Of a stretch of 36,603 nt of DNA, positions 17,898 through 27,618 are shown in pieces. Position 1 is the first letter of the stretch. Each line of letters begins with the position of its first letter. The position numbers and the translations under genes are program-made. Location: assembly GCA_902581695.1 (NCBI GenBank), contig CACHOW010000009.1:1-36603 (forward strand). Reading direction: 5' to 3'. The DNA is from an uncultured Pelagibacteraceae bacterium. Its GTDB lineage: Bacteria; Pseudomonadota; Alphaproteobacteria; Pelagibacterales; Pelagibacteraceae. The notes under the pieces were generated by a model. That model was not told the origin of the DNA. It saw only the letters and a list, made by a program, of their open reading frames with translations, and ran no database searches.

Positions 17898-18788
17898 ATG
17901 ACTAAAACGGTTTCTTTACTCAGTGCTCTTCTTTGCACATTTATCTGGGGAACAACTTTTATTGCCCAAGATACAGGAATGGACGATATTGGCCCATTCA
18001 CTTTTAATGCTGTCAGGTTTTTTGTTGGTTTCTTGGCAATACTTCCTTTGGCATTTTTATTTGAGGTTAAAAAGTTTAAATCTGAATTTGAACTTGATAT
18101 CAAAACATTTGTCATTCTTTCTTTATTAATTGGAGTATCACTTTTTTTAGGCTCGGCGTTACAACAAGTTGCGTTACTTCATACAGATGTTGCCAATGCA
18201 GCCTTTTTTACAATTTTTTATGTGCCTTTGGTTCCAATTATAGTTTTTTTATTTAAAAAAAAATCAATTCATTGGAGTGTATGGCCATCAGTTATTCTAT
18301 GCTTAATAGGAGGATATTTATTAACAAATTTTTATGATGCAACTGTAAGACTTGGAGATGGTTTAGTTTTGCTAGGTGCTTTATTTTGGAGTACTCATAT
18401 CATTTTTACTGGTATGATTGTGACTAGGTACAATCTTCCTTTAACAATAGGTGCTTTACAAACATTAATTGTAGCAATACTTTCCTTGATTATTGGTTTA
18501 ATTTACGAAGAATTTATTTTTAATAATATATTAAAAGAAATTGACTCTATTTTGTATGCAGGAATTTTATCTGGAGGTTTTGCATTTGTTTTACAAATTT
18601 ATGCTCAAAGACGTATTTCCCCGGCGCCAGCTGCAATTATTTTCTCATTAGAGGGAGTTTTTGCTACTGTCGCTGCATGGTTTTTGCTTAATCAGATATT
18701 GGATATTAACAATATATTGGGATGTTTTTTTATTTTATGTGGGGTTTTATTATCACAACTTTTACCTTTAATAAAAAAAACTGTCTAA
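17898..18788 (+). CDS. EamA/DMT-family transporter
   Basis: 296 aa, about 10 TM helices; two EamA-like repeats (FIWGTTFIAQD..., GALFWSTHIIFTG..., SLEGVFATVAAWFLLNQ). Confidence 0.88.
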   Translation: MTKTVSLLSALLCTFIWGTTFIAQDTGMDDIGPFTFNAVRFFVGFLAILPLAFLFEVKKFKSEFELDIKTFVILSLLIGVSLFLGSALQQVALLHTDVANAAFFTIFYVPLVPIIVFLFKKKSIHWSVWPSVILCLIGGYLLTNFYDATVRLGDGLVLLGALFWSTHIIFTGMIVTRYNLPLTIGALQTLIVAILSLIIGLIYEEFIFNNILKEIDSILYAGILSGGFAFVLQIYAQRRISPAPAAIIFSLEGVFATVAAWFLLNQILDINNILGCFFILCGVLLSQLLPLIKKTV

Positions 18789-19552
18789 AAGTATATTATC
18801 AAAAATAGTATTAAAGCGATAAGAATTCTATAAATAACAAAAATACTTAAAGAAAATTTATTAATATAAATTAAAAAGAATTTGACAGTAATATAAGAAA
18901 ATAAAAAAGATAAAGTTACAGCGACTATTATAAGATAATTAATTTCAATAGAATGATAAATTACATCTTTAAGCCCAAGAAAACTTGCTCCTGCTAAAGC
19001 AGGAATGGATAGTAAAAATGAAATTTTACTTGAATCAACCCTATTAAAATTTAAAAATCTAGCTGCTGTTAAAGTGATACCTGCTCTGCTCACACCAGGG
19101 ATTAGTGCAAGAATTTGAAATAAACCAATAAATATAATTGATTTAAAATTCAGATTTGTAGATATATTTTTATCAAGTTTTTGTTGATCAGCAAAAAATA
19201 AAATGAATCCAAAAAATAATGTTGTCCAAGCTATAACTTTTACATTTCGAAGAAGATAAATAAGCTCAGTTGAGTGAAGCAAATATCCAAAAATAATTAT
19301 TGGTATAGATCCGATTGTAATAAGTTGTAAAAGTCTTTTATTGTTTTTTAAATCTAATAGGTCTTTTTTAAAATAAAAAATAATTGCAAATAAAGAACCT
19401 AAATGCAGACTTATATCAATTAACAAAGAACCAGTTTTTAAATCATAGAAATTAGAAACTAGAATTAAATGCGCGGAGGAACTAACCGGTAAAAACTCTG
19501 ATATTCCTTGAATAGCTGACAGAATAAGTATTTCTATAAATTCTTGTAACAT
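18785..19552 (-). CDS. uppP: Undecaprenyl-diphosphatase
   Basis: 255 aa; ILSAIQGISEFLPVSSSAHLIL and LIPGVSRAGITLTAARFL signatures. Confidence 0.95.
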   Translation of the reverse strand: MLQEFIEILILSAIQGISEFLPVSSSAHLILVSNFYDLKTGSLLIDISLHLGSLFAIIFYFKKDLLDLKNNKRLLQLITIGSIPIIIFGYLLHSTELIYLLRNVKVIAWTTLFFGFILFFADQQKLDKNISTNLNFKSIIFIGLFQILALIPGVSRAGITLTAARFLNFNRVDSSKISFLLSIPALAGASFLGLKDVIYHSIEINYLIIVAVTLSFLFSYITVKFFLIYINKFSLSIFVIYRILIALILFLIIYF

Positions 19553-19659
19553 AATAGTGTCGTAACTTAAAAAATATTGATTTTAAACAATTCGATTTGT
19601 TCATAATAGGTATGCAATAATTAAAATTCTTATGTTAATAGCTAAATATAGATAAATTA

Positions 19660-19678
19660 AGGTCATAAATACTGACCT
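19660..19678. repeat. Short inverted repeat upstream of gltD (candidate operator)
   Basis: AGGTCA (19660-19665), 7-nt spacer, TGACCT (19673-19678). Confidence 0.4.
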
Positions 19679-19735
19679 AAATAATTCTTTTACTAATAAA
19701 AACAATGTATATTTTACTTTAAATTTTATAAAAAA

Positions 19736-21175
19736 ATGACTGATAAAATGCTTAAATTTGTAAAAATAGGTCAACAAAACCCACCTAAAAGAGATGTTGG
19801 AAATAGAAAAGATGATTTTAATGAAATCTATGATGAATTTATTAGCGAAAAAGCTCAAGATCAATCAAGTAGATGCTCTCAGTGTGGAGTCCCTTTTTGC
19901 CAGGTTCACTGCCCTTTAAGTAATAACATTCCCGATTGGTTAAAATTAACAGCTGAAGGAAGACTTAAAGAAGCTTATGAGTTATCACAAAGTACCAACA
20001 ATATGCCTGAAGTATGTGGGAGAATCTGTCCTCAAGATAGGCTGTGTGAAGGTAATTGCGTTATAGAACAATCAGGACATGGAACTGTAACAATTGGTTC
20101 AGTAGAAAAATATATAACTGACAAGGCTTGGGAACAAGGTTGGGTTAAACCAATTAATGTAAAATATGAAAAAGATCAAAGTGTTGGGATAATTGGAGCT
20201 GGTCCTGCAGGATTAGCTGCAGCTGAGCAATTGAGAAAAAATGGTTACAAAATTACTGTGTATGATCGATATGATCGTGCAGGTGGATTATTGATTTATG
20301 GAATTCCAAATTTCAAATTAGAAAAACAAGTAGTAGAAAGAAGGACAAAACTTCTAAAAGATGGGGGAATAAATTTTGTTCAAAATTTTGAAGTGGGTAA
20401 GGATGCTACTTTAGATCAATTAAGAAAAAAACATGATGCAATTTTAATTGCTACAGGTGTTTATAAACCCAGAGAGATCGATTTACCTGGAAATGACTTA
20501 GATAATATTTTTCCTGCAATGGAGTTTTTAACCGCATCTAACAAAAAAGGCTTGGGAGATAAGGTAGAATTATTTGATAAAGGTGTATTAAATGCAGAAG
20601 GGAAAAATGTTGTAGTTATAGGTGGAGGAGACACTGCTATGGATTGTGTAAGAACATCAATAAGACAAAAAGCTAAATCAGTAAAATGTTTATATAGAAG
20701 AAACAAAGAAAATATGCCTGGTTCAGCCAGAGAGGTATTCAATGCAGAAGAAGAGGGAGTTGAGTTTGTCTGGTTATCAAGCCCAAAAGAATTTAAAGGT
20801 AAGAATAAAATTGAAAATTTGGTTGTTGATCAAATTAAATTAGGTGAACCGGATGAGTCTGGTAGACAAAGACCAGAAATTAAAGAAGGTTCAGAATTTG
20901 AAATTAAAGTGGATATGGTAATTAAGGCTCTTGGTTTTGATCCAGAACCTTTACCATTATTATTTGATGCTCAAGAACTACAGGTAACTAAATGGGGAAC
21001 AATTAAAACAGATTTTGATACAATGGAGACAAACTTAAAAGGGGTTTTTGCAGCTGGAGATATTGTAAGGGGCGCCTCTTTAGTTGTTTGGGCTATAAAA
21101 GATGGTCGAGATGCTGCATCTTCAATTAAAACATTTCTTGAAAGCACAGAACAAAAAAAAATAAAAGTAGCTTAA
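19736..21175 (+). CDS. gltD: Glutamate synthase small subunit
   Basis: 479 aa; CSQCGVPFCQVHCPLSNNIPDWL, VGIIGAGPAGLAAAEQL, VVVIGGGDTAMDCVR. Confidence 0.95.
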   Translation: MTDKMLKFVKIGQQNPPKRDVGNRKDDFNEIYDEFISEKAQDQSSRCSQCGVPFCQVHCPLSNNIPDWLKLTAEGRLKEAYELSQSTNNMPEVCGRICPQDRLCEGNCVIEQSGHGTVTIGSVEKYITDKAWEQGWVKPINVKYEKDQSVGIIGAGPAGLAAAEQLRKNGYKITVYDRYDRAGGLLIYGIPNFKLEKQVVERRTKLLKDGGINFVQNFEVGKDATLDQLRKKHDAILIATGVYKPREIDLPGNDLDNIFPAMEFLTASNKKGLGDKVELFDKGVLNAEGKNVVVIGGGDTAMDCVRTSIRQKAKSVKCLYRRNKENMPGSAREVFNAEEEGVEFVWLSSPKEFKGKNKIENLVVDQIKLGEPDESGRQRPEIKEGSEFEIKVDMVIKALGFDPEPLPLLFDAQELQVTKWGTIKTDFDTMETNLKGVFAAGDIVRGASLVVWAIKDGRDAASSIKTFLESTEQKKIKVA

Positions 21176-24100
21176 ATGGTATATTATAAAAAAAATTTAG
21201 ATTTATTAACTAAAAATTTTGTTTACAGTAAAGAAATGGAGCATGATGCATGTGGAGTAGGTTTAATTGCTTCTACAGAGGGAAAAAAATCTAGAAAAGT
21301 TGTAGAATATGGGATTGAAGCTTTAAAAGCTGTTTGGCATCGTGGTGCTGTAGATGCTGATGGAAAAACAGGAGATGGTGCTGGAATTCATCTAGAAATA
21401 CCAAAAGATTTTTTTATAGAAAAAATACAAGTTACAGGACATGATTATGACCATTCTGAAATTTGTGTAGGTATGATTTTTTTACCTAGAAATGATTATT
21501 CTGCGCAAGAAAGCTGCAAAACTATTGTTGAAAGCGAACTTACGAAAAATAATTTTAGTATTTATGGCTGGCGACAGGTTCCTGTAAATCCAAAAGTACT
21601 AGGTGAAAAAGCTCTACAAACAATGCCAGAAATAATTCAAGTATTATTTAAGTCAAACAATCAAAACTTGCTTAATAAAGATTTAGAAAGAAAAATTTAT
21701 GAAACTCGAAAAAAAATAGAAAATAAGGCTTTTGATTTGTCTCTTAACGATTTTTATGTATGTTCGATAAGCTCTAAATCGATTGTTTATAAAGGGATGT
21801 TTTTAGCTGAAGCGATTTCAGACTTTTATTTAGATTTAAACGATGAAAGATTCATATCAAGGTATGCTATATTTCATCAAAGATTTTCGACTAATACTGC
21901 TCCGAGTTGGAGCTTAGCTCAGCCATTTAGAGCTGTAGCACATAATGGAGAAATAAATACATATAAGGGGAATAAAAATTGGATGAAAGTTCATGAGCAA
22001 GAGATGAATAGTCCACTTTTTGAAAATTTAGATAATTTAAAACCAGTAATTCGAAAAGGAGTCTCAGACTCTGCAGCACTAGATAATGTTTTTGAATTAT
22101 TAAATAAATCTGGACAGTCAGCGCCATTAGCAAAATTAATGTTAATTCCTGATGCTTGGTCAAAAAAAAATAGAACTCTTCCAAAAAACCATCAGCAATT
22201 ATTTAATTTTTTGAATAGTACTATGGAACCGTGGGATGGACCTGCTGCAATAGCAGCTACTGATAATGAATGGGTTATCGCTGCTAATGATCGAAATGGA
22301 TTAAGACCTTTAAGATATGCAATTACAAAAGATAAACTTCTCTTTGCTGGATCTGAAACAGGAATGATAAGATTAAATGAGAAAAAAATTTTATCAAAAG
22401 GAAGATTAGGCCCAGGTGAAATTATAGGGGTAAGAATCGAAAAAGGTAAAGTTTATTTTAATGATCAAATTAAAGATTATTTGGCAAAGGAATTTAAACA
22501 TTTTAATTCACAAATAATTGATTTGGATGAAAAATTACACATCAGTAGAGAAAAACACATTTTTGAAGGAGAAGATCTGAGAAGAAGACAACATACTTTT
22601 GGAATAAGTTTAGAGGATTTGGAATTAATATTACATCCAATGGCTGAGGATGCAAAAGAAGCAACAGGCTCTATGGGAGATGATACTCCACTAGCTGTTT
22701 TATCTGATAAATATAGACCACTTTATCATTTTTTCAGACAAAATTTTAGTCAAGTAACCAATCCCCCGATTGATTCATTAAGAGAAAATAAAGTAATGAG
22801 TTTAAAAACTAGATTTGGAAATTTAGGAAATATTCTAGATTTTGATACATTAACAAAAGAAAATATCTATGTATTAAATAGTCCTATTTTATCAAATTCA
22901 CAATTCAATAAATTTGTAAATTTCTTTGGAAAAGAAACGTTGACCATTAGTTGTACTTTTTCAAAAGATGAAAACTTATTTAGTGCTATTGAAAGAATTC
23001 AAAGGGAGTCTGAAATTGCTGTAAGACAAGGAGTAACACAATTAATATTAAGTGATAAGGATCTATCATTTGAAAAACTACCAATGCCAATGCTTTTATG
23101 TGTCGGAGCAATCAATACTTTTTTAATAAAAAAAAAATTAAGAGGATATGTTTCTATTAATGTTCAGTCAGGTGAAGCTCTGGATACCCATTCATTTGCA
23201 ACACTAATAGGTGTTGGAGCTACTACAGTTAATCCATACTTAGCTTTTGATAGTCTGTATCAAAGACATTCAAAAAAATTATTTGGACAGTATAGTTTTG
23301 ATGATTGTATTGAAAGATACATAAAATCAGTAAATGCTGGTCTTTTAAAGATAATGTCTAAAATGGGCATATCTGTATTGAGTTCTTATAGAGGTGGATG
23401 TAATTTTGAGACAGTTGGATTAAGCAGAACTATAGTAGATGATTATTTTCCTGGCATTATCTCTAAAATTTCTGGAATAGGGTTAACTGGTATTGAGAAA
23501 AAAATACGTCAAATTCATAAAGAAGCATTTGAAAGTACAGATACAGTCTTACCCATTGGAGGTATATATAGATATAGAAAAAATGGAGAAACCCATCAAT
23601 ATCAAGGTAGATTAATTCATTTGCTCCAAAGTGCTGTAGGTTCAAATTCTTACTCAGCTTATAAAAAATATGCTGAAGGAATATATAACTTACCTCCGAT
23701 TAATTTAAGGGATTTAATAAATTTTAGAAAAAAAAAATTAGGTCCATCAATTCAATTATCTGAAGTTGAACCTATAGAAAAAATACTAAAAAGGTTTGGT
23801 AGTGGAAGTATGTCTCATGGTGCTTTATCAAAAGAGGCACATGAAACTTTGGCAATAGGAATGAATAGGATCAAAGGAGCTTCTTGTAGTGGTGAAGGTG
23901 GTGAGGACGCTGATAGATTTAATGTTATGGCAAGTGGAGATAGTGCAAATTCTAGGGTTAAACAAATAGCTTCTGCTAGATTTGGTGTAACAATAAATTA
24001 TTTGAATAATTGTAATGAGATAGAAATTAAAATGGCTCAAGGTGCAAAACCTGGAGAAGGTGGTCAATTACCAGGTTTTAAAGTAACAGATGAGATTGCT

Positions 24101-25681
24101 AAACTAAGACACTCAACTCCAGGTGTGACACTCATATCTCCACCGCCACATCATGATATATACTCTATCGAAGATTTAGCTCAGTTAATTTATGATTTAA
24201 AACAAATAAACCCAAAAGCAAGAGTTGGGGTTAAACTAGTTGCATCTTCAGGAATAGGCACCATCGCAGCAGGAGTAGCCAAAGCAAAGGCAGATATTAT
24301 ATTAATTTCTGGTCATAATGGTGGAACTGGAGCAACACCACAAACAAGTGTTAAGTATGTAGGTATACCATGGGAAATGGGTCTTACTGAAGCCAATCAG
24401 GTTTTAACTTTAAATAATTTAAGACATAAAGTTACTTTAAGAACTGATGGAGGTATTAAAACTGGAAGAGATGTTGTTATTGCAGCGATGATGGGAGCAG
24501 AGGAATATGGTGTAGCAACAACAGCATTAGTTGCAATGGGATGTATAATGGTAAGACAATGCCATTCAAACACTTGCCCAGTTGGTGTATGCACACAAGA
24601 TGAAAAATTGAGAGAAAAATTTACCGGCACACCTGATAAAGTAGTAAATTTATTTACCTTCATTGCTTCTGAAGTAAGAGAAATTTTAGCTAAATTAGGT
24701 TTTAAATCATTAAATGATGTAATTGGAAGAACTGACTTATTAATGCAAGTAAGTAAAGCTTCACCAAATTTAGATGATTTAGATTTAAACCCATTATTTG
24801 TTCAAGCAGATCCAGGTAATAATAAAAGGTTTTGTGAGTTACCAGAAATTAATAAAGTACCAGATACACTAGACCAAGAGATTTGGCCAGAAATTGAAAA
24901 AAATTTAGATAATTCAGAAAAAATTGAAAAAGAATTTATTATTAAAAACACTAACAGAGCGGTGGGCACAAGAATTTCTCATCATTTATATAAAAAATAT
25001 GGTTATGAAAAATTAAATCATAATTTTCTTTGTTTAAATTTTAAAGGTTCAGCAGGACAGTCATTTGGAGCCTTTTCCTCTAAGGGTTTAAAGCTTAGCC
25101 TTAAAGGAGATGCTAATGATTATGTTGGAAAAGGATTATCAGGAGCCACTATTTCTATAAAACTTCCTGATGAAAGCAATTTAGTTTCTAATGAAAATAC
25201 CATTATTGGAAATACAGTTCTTTATGGAGCAACATCTGGAAAACTCTTTGCAGCTGGCCAAGCTGGAGATAGATTTGCAGTAAGAAATTCAGGAGCTATA
25301 ACAGTTATTGAAGGATGTGACTCAAATGGTTGTGAGTACATGACTGGAGGATCAGTCGTTATTTTAGGCGATGTAGGGGATAATTTTGCAGCAGGTATGA
25401 CTGGTGGTATGGCTTTTGTTTACGATAAATCTAAAGAATTTGAAAAAAAAGTTAATTCTGAGTCTGTATTATGGCAGACCATTGAAACAAAATATTGGAA
25501 AAATTTTTTAAGAGAGCTTATTTTAGAGCATTTAAATGAGACAAATTCTAAAGTATCAAAACTAATAATAGATAATTTTAATGAAGAGGTAAAAAATTTT
25601 ATTCAAATTTGTCCAAAAGAAATGATCGATAAGATTGAAAACCCTATTACTTTAAAGTCAAATGTAAAAGATGTTAGTTAA
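21176..25681 (+). CDS. gltB: Glutamate synthase large subunit
   Basis: 1501 aa; HDACGVGLIA amidotransferase N-terminus, HQRFSTNTAPSWSLAQPFRAVAHNGEINT, AQGAKPGEGGQLPG, GHNGGTGATP, C-terminal GXGXG repeats. Confidence 0.97.
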   Translation: MVYYKKNLDLLTKNFVYSKEMEHDACGVGLIASTEGKKSRKVVEYGIEALKAVWHRGAVDADGKTGDGAGIHLEIPKDFFIEKIQVTGHDYDHSEICVGMIFLPRNDYSAQESCKTIVESELTKNNFSIYGWRQVPVNPKVLGEKALQTMPEIIQVLFKSNNQNLLNKDLERKIYETRKKIENKAFDLSLNDFYVCSISSKSIVYKGMFLAEAISDFYLDLNDERFISRYAIFHQRFSTNTAPSWSLAQPFRAVAHNGEINTYKGNKNWMKVHEQEMNSPLFENLDNLKPVIRKGVSDSAALDNVFELLNKSGQSAPLAKLMLIPDAWSKKNRTLPKNHQQLFNFLNSTMEPWDGPAAIAATDNEWVIAANDRNGLRPLRYAITKDKLLFAGSETGMIRLNEKKILSKGRLGPGEIIGVRIEKGKVYFNDQIKDYLAKEFKHFNSQIIDLDEKLHISREKHIFEGEDLRRRQHTFGISLEDLELILHPMAEDAKEATGSMGDDTPLAVLSDKYRPLYHFFRQNFSQVTNPPIDSLRENKVMSLKTRFGNLGNILDFDTLTKENIYVLNSPILSNSQFNKFVNFFGKETLTISCTFSKDENLFSAIERIQRESEIAVRQGVTQLILSDKDLSFEKLPMPMLLCVGAINTFLIKKKLRGYVSINVQSGEALDTHSFATLIGVGATTVNPYLAFDSLYQRHSKKLFGQYSFDDCIERYIKSVNAGLLKIMSKMGISVLSSYRGGCNFETVGLSRTIVDDYFPGIISKISGIGLTGIEKKIRQIHKEAFESTDTVLPIGGIYRYRKNGETHQYQGRLIHLLQSAVGSNSYSAYKKYAEGIYNLPPINLRDLINFRKKKLGPSIQLSEVEPIEKILKRFGSGSMSHGALSKEAHETLAIGMNRIKGASCSGEGGEDADRFNVMASGDSANSRVKQIASARFGVTINYLNNCNEIEIKMAQGAKPGEGGQLPGFKVTDEIAKLRHSTPGVTLISPPPHHDIYSIEDLAQLIYDLKQINPKARVGVKLVASSGIGTIAAGVAKAKADIILISGHNGGTGATPQTSVKYVGIPWEMGLTEANQVLTLNNLRHKVTLRTDGGIKTGRDVVIAAMMGAEEYGVATTALVAMGCIMVRQCHSNTCPVGVCTQDEKLREKFTGTPDKVVNLFTFIASEVREILAKLGFKSLNDVIGRTDLLMQVSKASPNLDDLDLNPLFVQADPGNNKRFCELPEINKVPDTLDQEIWPEIEKNLDNSEKIEKEFIIKNTNRAVGTRISHHLYKKYGYEKLNHNFLCLNFKGSAGQSFGAFSSKGLKLSLKGDANDYVGKGLSGATISIKLPDESNLVSNENTIIGNTVLYGATSGKLFAAGQAGDRFAVRNSGAITVIEGCDSNGCEYMTGGSVVILGDVGDNFAAGMTGGMAFVYDKSKEFEKKVNSESVLWQTIETKYWKNFLRELILEHLNETNSKVSKLIIDNFNEEVKNFIQICPKEMIDKIENPITLKSNVKDVS

Positions 25682-26421
25682 ATTATTAATTTGATTTCTT
25701 TTTTTAATAACTTTAATTCCTTAGGTGAAGACAAACTATGATCACCATTTTTTATAATCACAAGCTTTTTTTTTGCATTTTTAAAAATTTTCAAAACTTT
25801 TTTTGAATAAGAAATTGGTACTACCTCATCTTTTTCCCCGTGAATCATTGTAACATTAATTTTTGATATTATTTTTTTTTTTAAAACTTTGTTTTTTCTT
25901 CCATCTTGTAATAACTGAAGGCTAATAGGATAAGTGTAATTTCCATGTTTTAAATTATAAATTCCATTTTTAAGAGTCTCAGATTTCATTTTTTTTGAAA
26001 ATTTTTTCCACATTAAATTTTCTAGAAATTCTGGCGCCGAACCAATGCCTATAAAACCTTTAATTTGATGTTTAAAAAATTTAAATTGATTTAAAGAAAT
26101 CCAAGCACCCATACTAGAGCCAATGAGAATAATTTTGTTTTTTTTTACAATTCTCTTAATCAATAAATTTGTTTCTTTGCTCCACTTAGAAATATTACCA
26201 TTGGTAAATTTTCCAGTGGACTTTCCATGACCAGAATATTCAAGTGCAAGAAAACCCAGTCTATTTTTTTTTGCAAATTCTAAAAAAGTTTTAGGTTTTT
26301 TACCCTCTAAATCTGACATAAATCCGTGTAAAAAAACAATATAGTCAGCATTTTTTTGAATATGTTTTAAATACCTGATTTTTTTTGTACTAGTTAATAT
26401 TAAATAATTAAATTTTTTCAT
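25678..26421 (-). CDS. Alpha/beta hydrolase
   Basis: 247 aa; VFLHGFMSDLEG, LEYSGHGKSTG, LIGSSMGAW, HGEKDEVVP, NGDHSLS. Confidence 0.88.
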   Translation of the reverse strand: MKKFNYLILTSTKKIRYLKHIQKNADYIVFLHGFMSDLEGKKPKTFLEFAKKNRLGFLALEYSGHGKSTGKFTNGNISKWSKETNLLIKRIVKKNKIILIGSSMGAWISLNQFKFFKHQIKGFIGIGSAPEFLENLMWKKFSKKMKSETLKNGIYNLKHGNYTYPISLQLLQDGRKNKVLKKKIISKINVTMIHGEKDEVVPISYSKKVLKIFKNAKKKLVIIKNGDHSLSSPKELKLLKKEIKLII

Positions 26422-26463
26422 TAAAGTTTATTAGTCTTATCTATTATTATATAATCTTATCTA

Positions 26464-27618
26464 ATGTCGTCTAATATAAAAGTTTTACAGGTAATACCAA
26501 AATTGGGGTATGGAGGAGCGGAAACTGGCTGTTATGATATTGCTCATTATTTACCAGAAAATAATTGTGAGTCCTTTATAGTAACCAGTGGTGGAGAATT
26601 GACAAAATTTATTGATAAAGAAAAAGTAAAATTAATTAAATTACCTGTTCATAGTAAAAATCCTTTATTGATTTTTTTAAACTCAATAATTTTAATAGGA
26701 ATAATTTTATTTTTTAACATTTCAATTGTTCATGCTAGGAGTCGTGCACCAGCCTGGTCATGCCTACTTGCAACAAAATTAACAAAAAGAAAATTTGTTA
26801 CCACTTTTCATGGCACATACAATTTTAGTGGTAAATTGAAAAAATTTTATAATTCAGTTATGGTGAGATCCGATCTAATAATTGCAGGTTCAAATTTTAT
26901 TTTTTCACACGTTAAAGAAAACTACTCAGAATATTTAAACCCAAAAAAAAAATTTCTTGTTATATTCAGAGGGATAAATGTTGATTACTTTGATTCATCT
27001 ACCAAACTTGAAACTGATGAAAAAAAACTTCTTAAGGAATGGGAAATAAATAAAGAAAAAAAAATTATTTTGATGCCAGGAAGACTTACCTCGTGGAAAG
27101 GCCAAGAAATGTTTATTGAGTCGCTTAACTTAGTAAAAATTGAGCTAGGTTATGAGGCATTTCATGTTGTTTTATTAGGAAATGATCAAGGGAGGAGCTT
27201 GTATAAAAAAAAGTTAATTCGATTAACGGAGCAATATCGCCTTACAAACCAAATAAAATTTATTGATCATTGTAAAGATATGGCTTTAGCATATCAAGTA
27301 TCTGATATTGTTGTGTCTCCTTCGATAGAGCCTGAAGCTTTCGGAAGAGTCGCAGTAGAAGCACAATCTATGGAAAAATTAATTATTGCTAGTAATATAG
27401 GTGGCTCAAACGAAACAATAATTGGAGAAAAAACTGGATTTTTATTCGAAGCAGGAAATTCAAACGCTTTAAGTAAAAGAATTATTCAGGCAATAACAAT
27501 GGATGAAATATCTCTTAAATTAATTGGTAAAGAGGGAAGAAAAAATATTATTAAAAAATTTAATGTTGAAAAAATGTGTTTTTCTACTTATTCAGAGTAT
27601 AAGAGGTTATTAAATTAA
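26464..27618 (+). CDS. Glycosyltransferase family 4 (GT-B fold)
   Basis: 384 aa; QVIPKLGYGGAETGCYDIA, ILMPGRLTSWKGQEMFIES, VSPSIEPEAFGRVAVEAQSMEKLIIASNIGGSNETI. Confidence 0.93.
   Translation: MSSNIKVLQVIPKLGYGGAETGCYDIAHYLPENNCESFIVTSGGELTKFIDKEKVKLIKLPVHSKNPLLIFLNSIILIGIILFFNISIVHARSRAPAWSCLLATKLTKRKFVTTFHGTYNFSGKLKKFYNSVMVRSDLIIAGSNFIFSHVKENYSEYLNPKKKFLVIFRGINVDYFDSSTKLETDEKKLLKEWEINKEKKIILMPGRLTSWKGQEMFIESLNLVKIELGYEAFHVVLLGNDQGRSLYKKKLIRLTEQYRLTNQIKFIDHCKDMALAYQVSDIVVSPSIEPEAFGRVAVEAQSMEKLIIASNIGGSNETIIGEKTGFLFEAGNSNALSKRIIQAITMDEISLKLIGKEGRKNIIKKFNVEKMCFSTYSEYKRLLN

Noticed and set aside
17923-18129. 68-aa plus-strand ORF inside the EamA transporter
   Set aside because: Alternate frame within a clear membrane transporter gene.
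19601-19864. 87-aa minus-strand ORF over the gltD promoter and start
   Set aside because: Overlaps the gltD N-terminus antisense; F/I/L/Y-rich, typical of chance ORFs in AT-rich DNA.
23128-23137. A10 homopolymer in gltB as a possible phase-variation or frameshift site
   Set aside because: The frame is intact through it and long A-runs are common throughout this AT-rich sequence.
23463-24663. Antisense track ORFs in gltB (23463-23645, 23828-24067, 24397-24663, minus)
   Set aside because: Fully inside the strongly supported gltB frame; compositions look like antisense shadows of a low-GC coding region.
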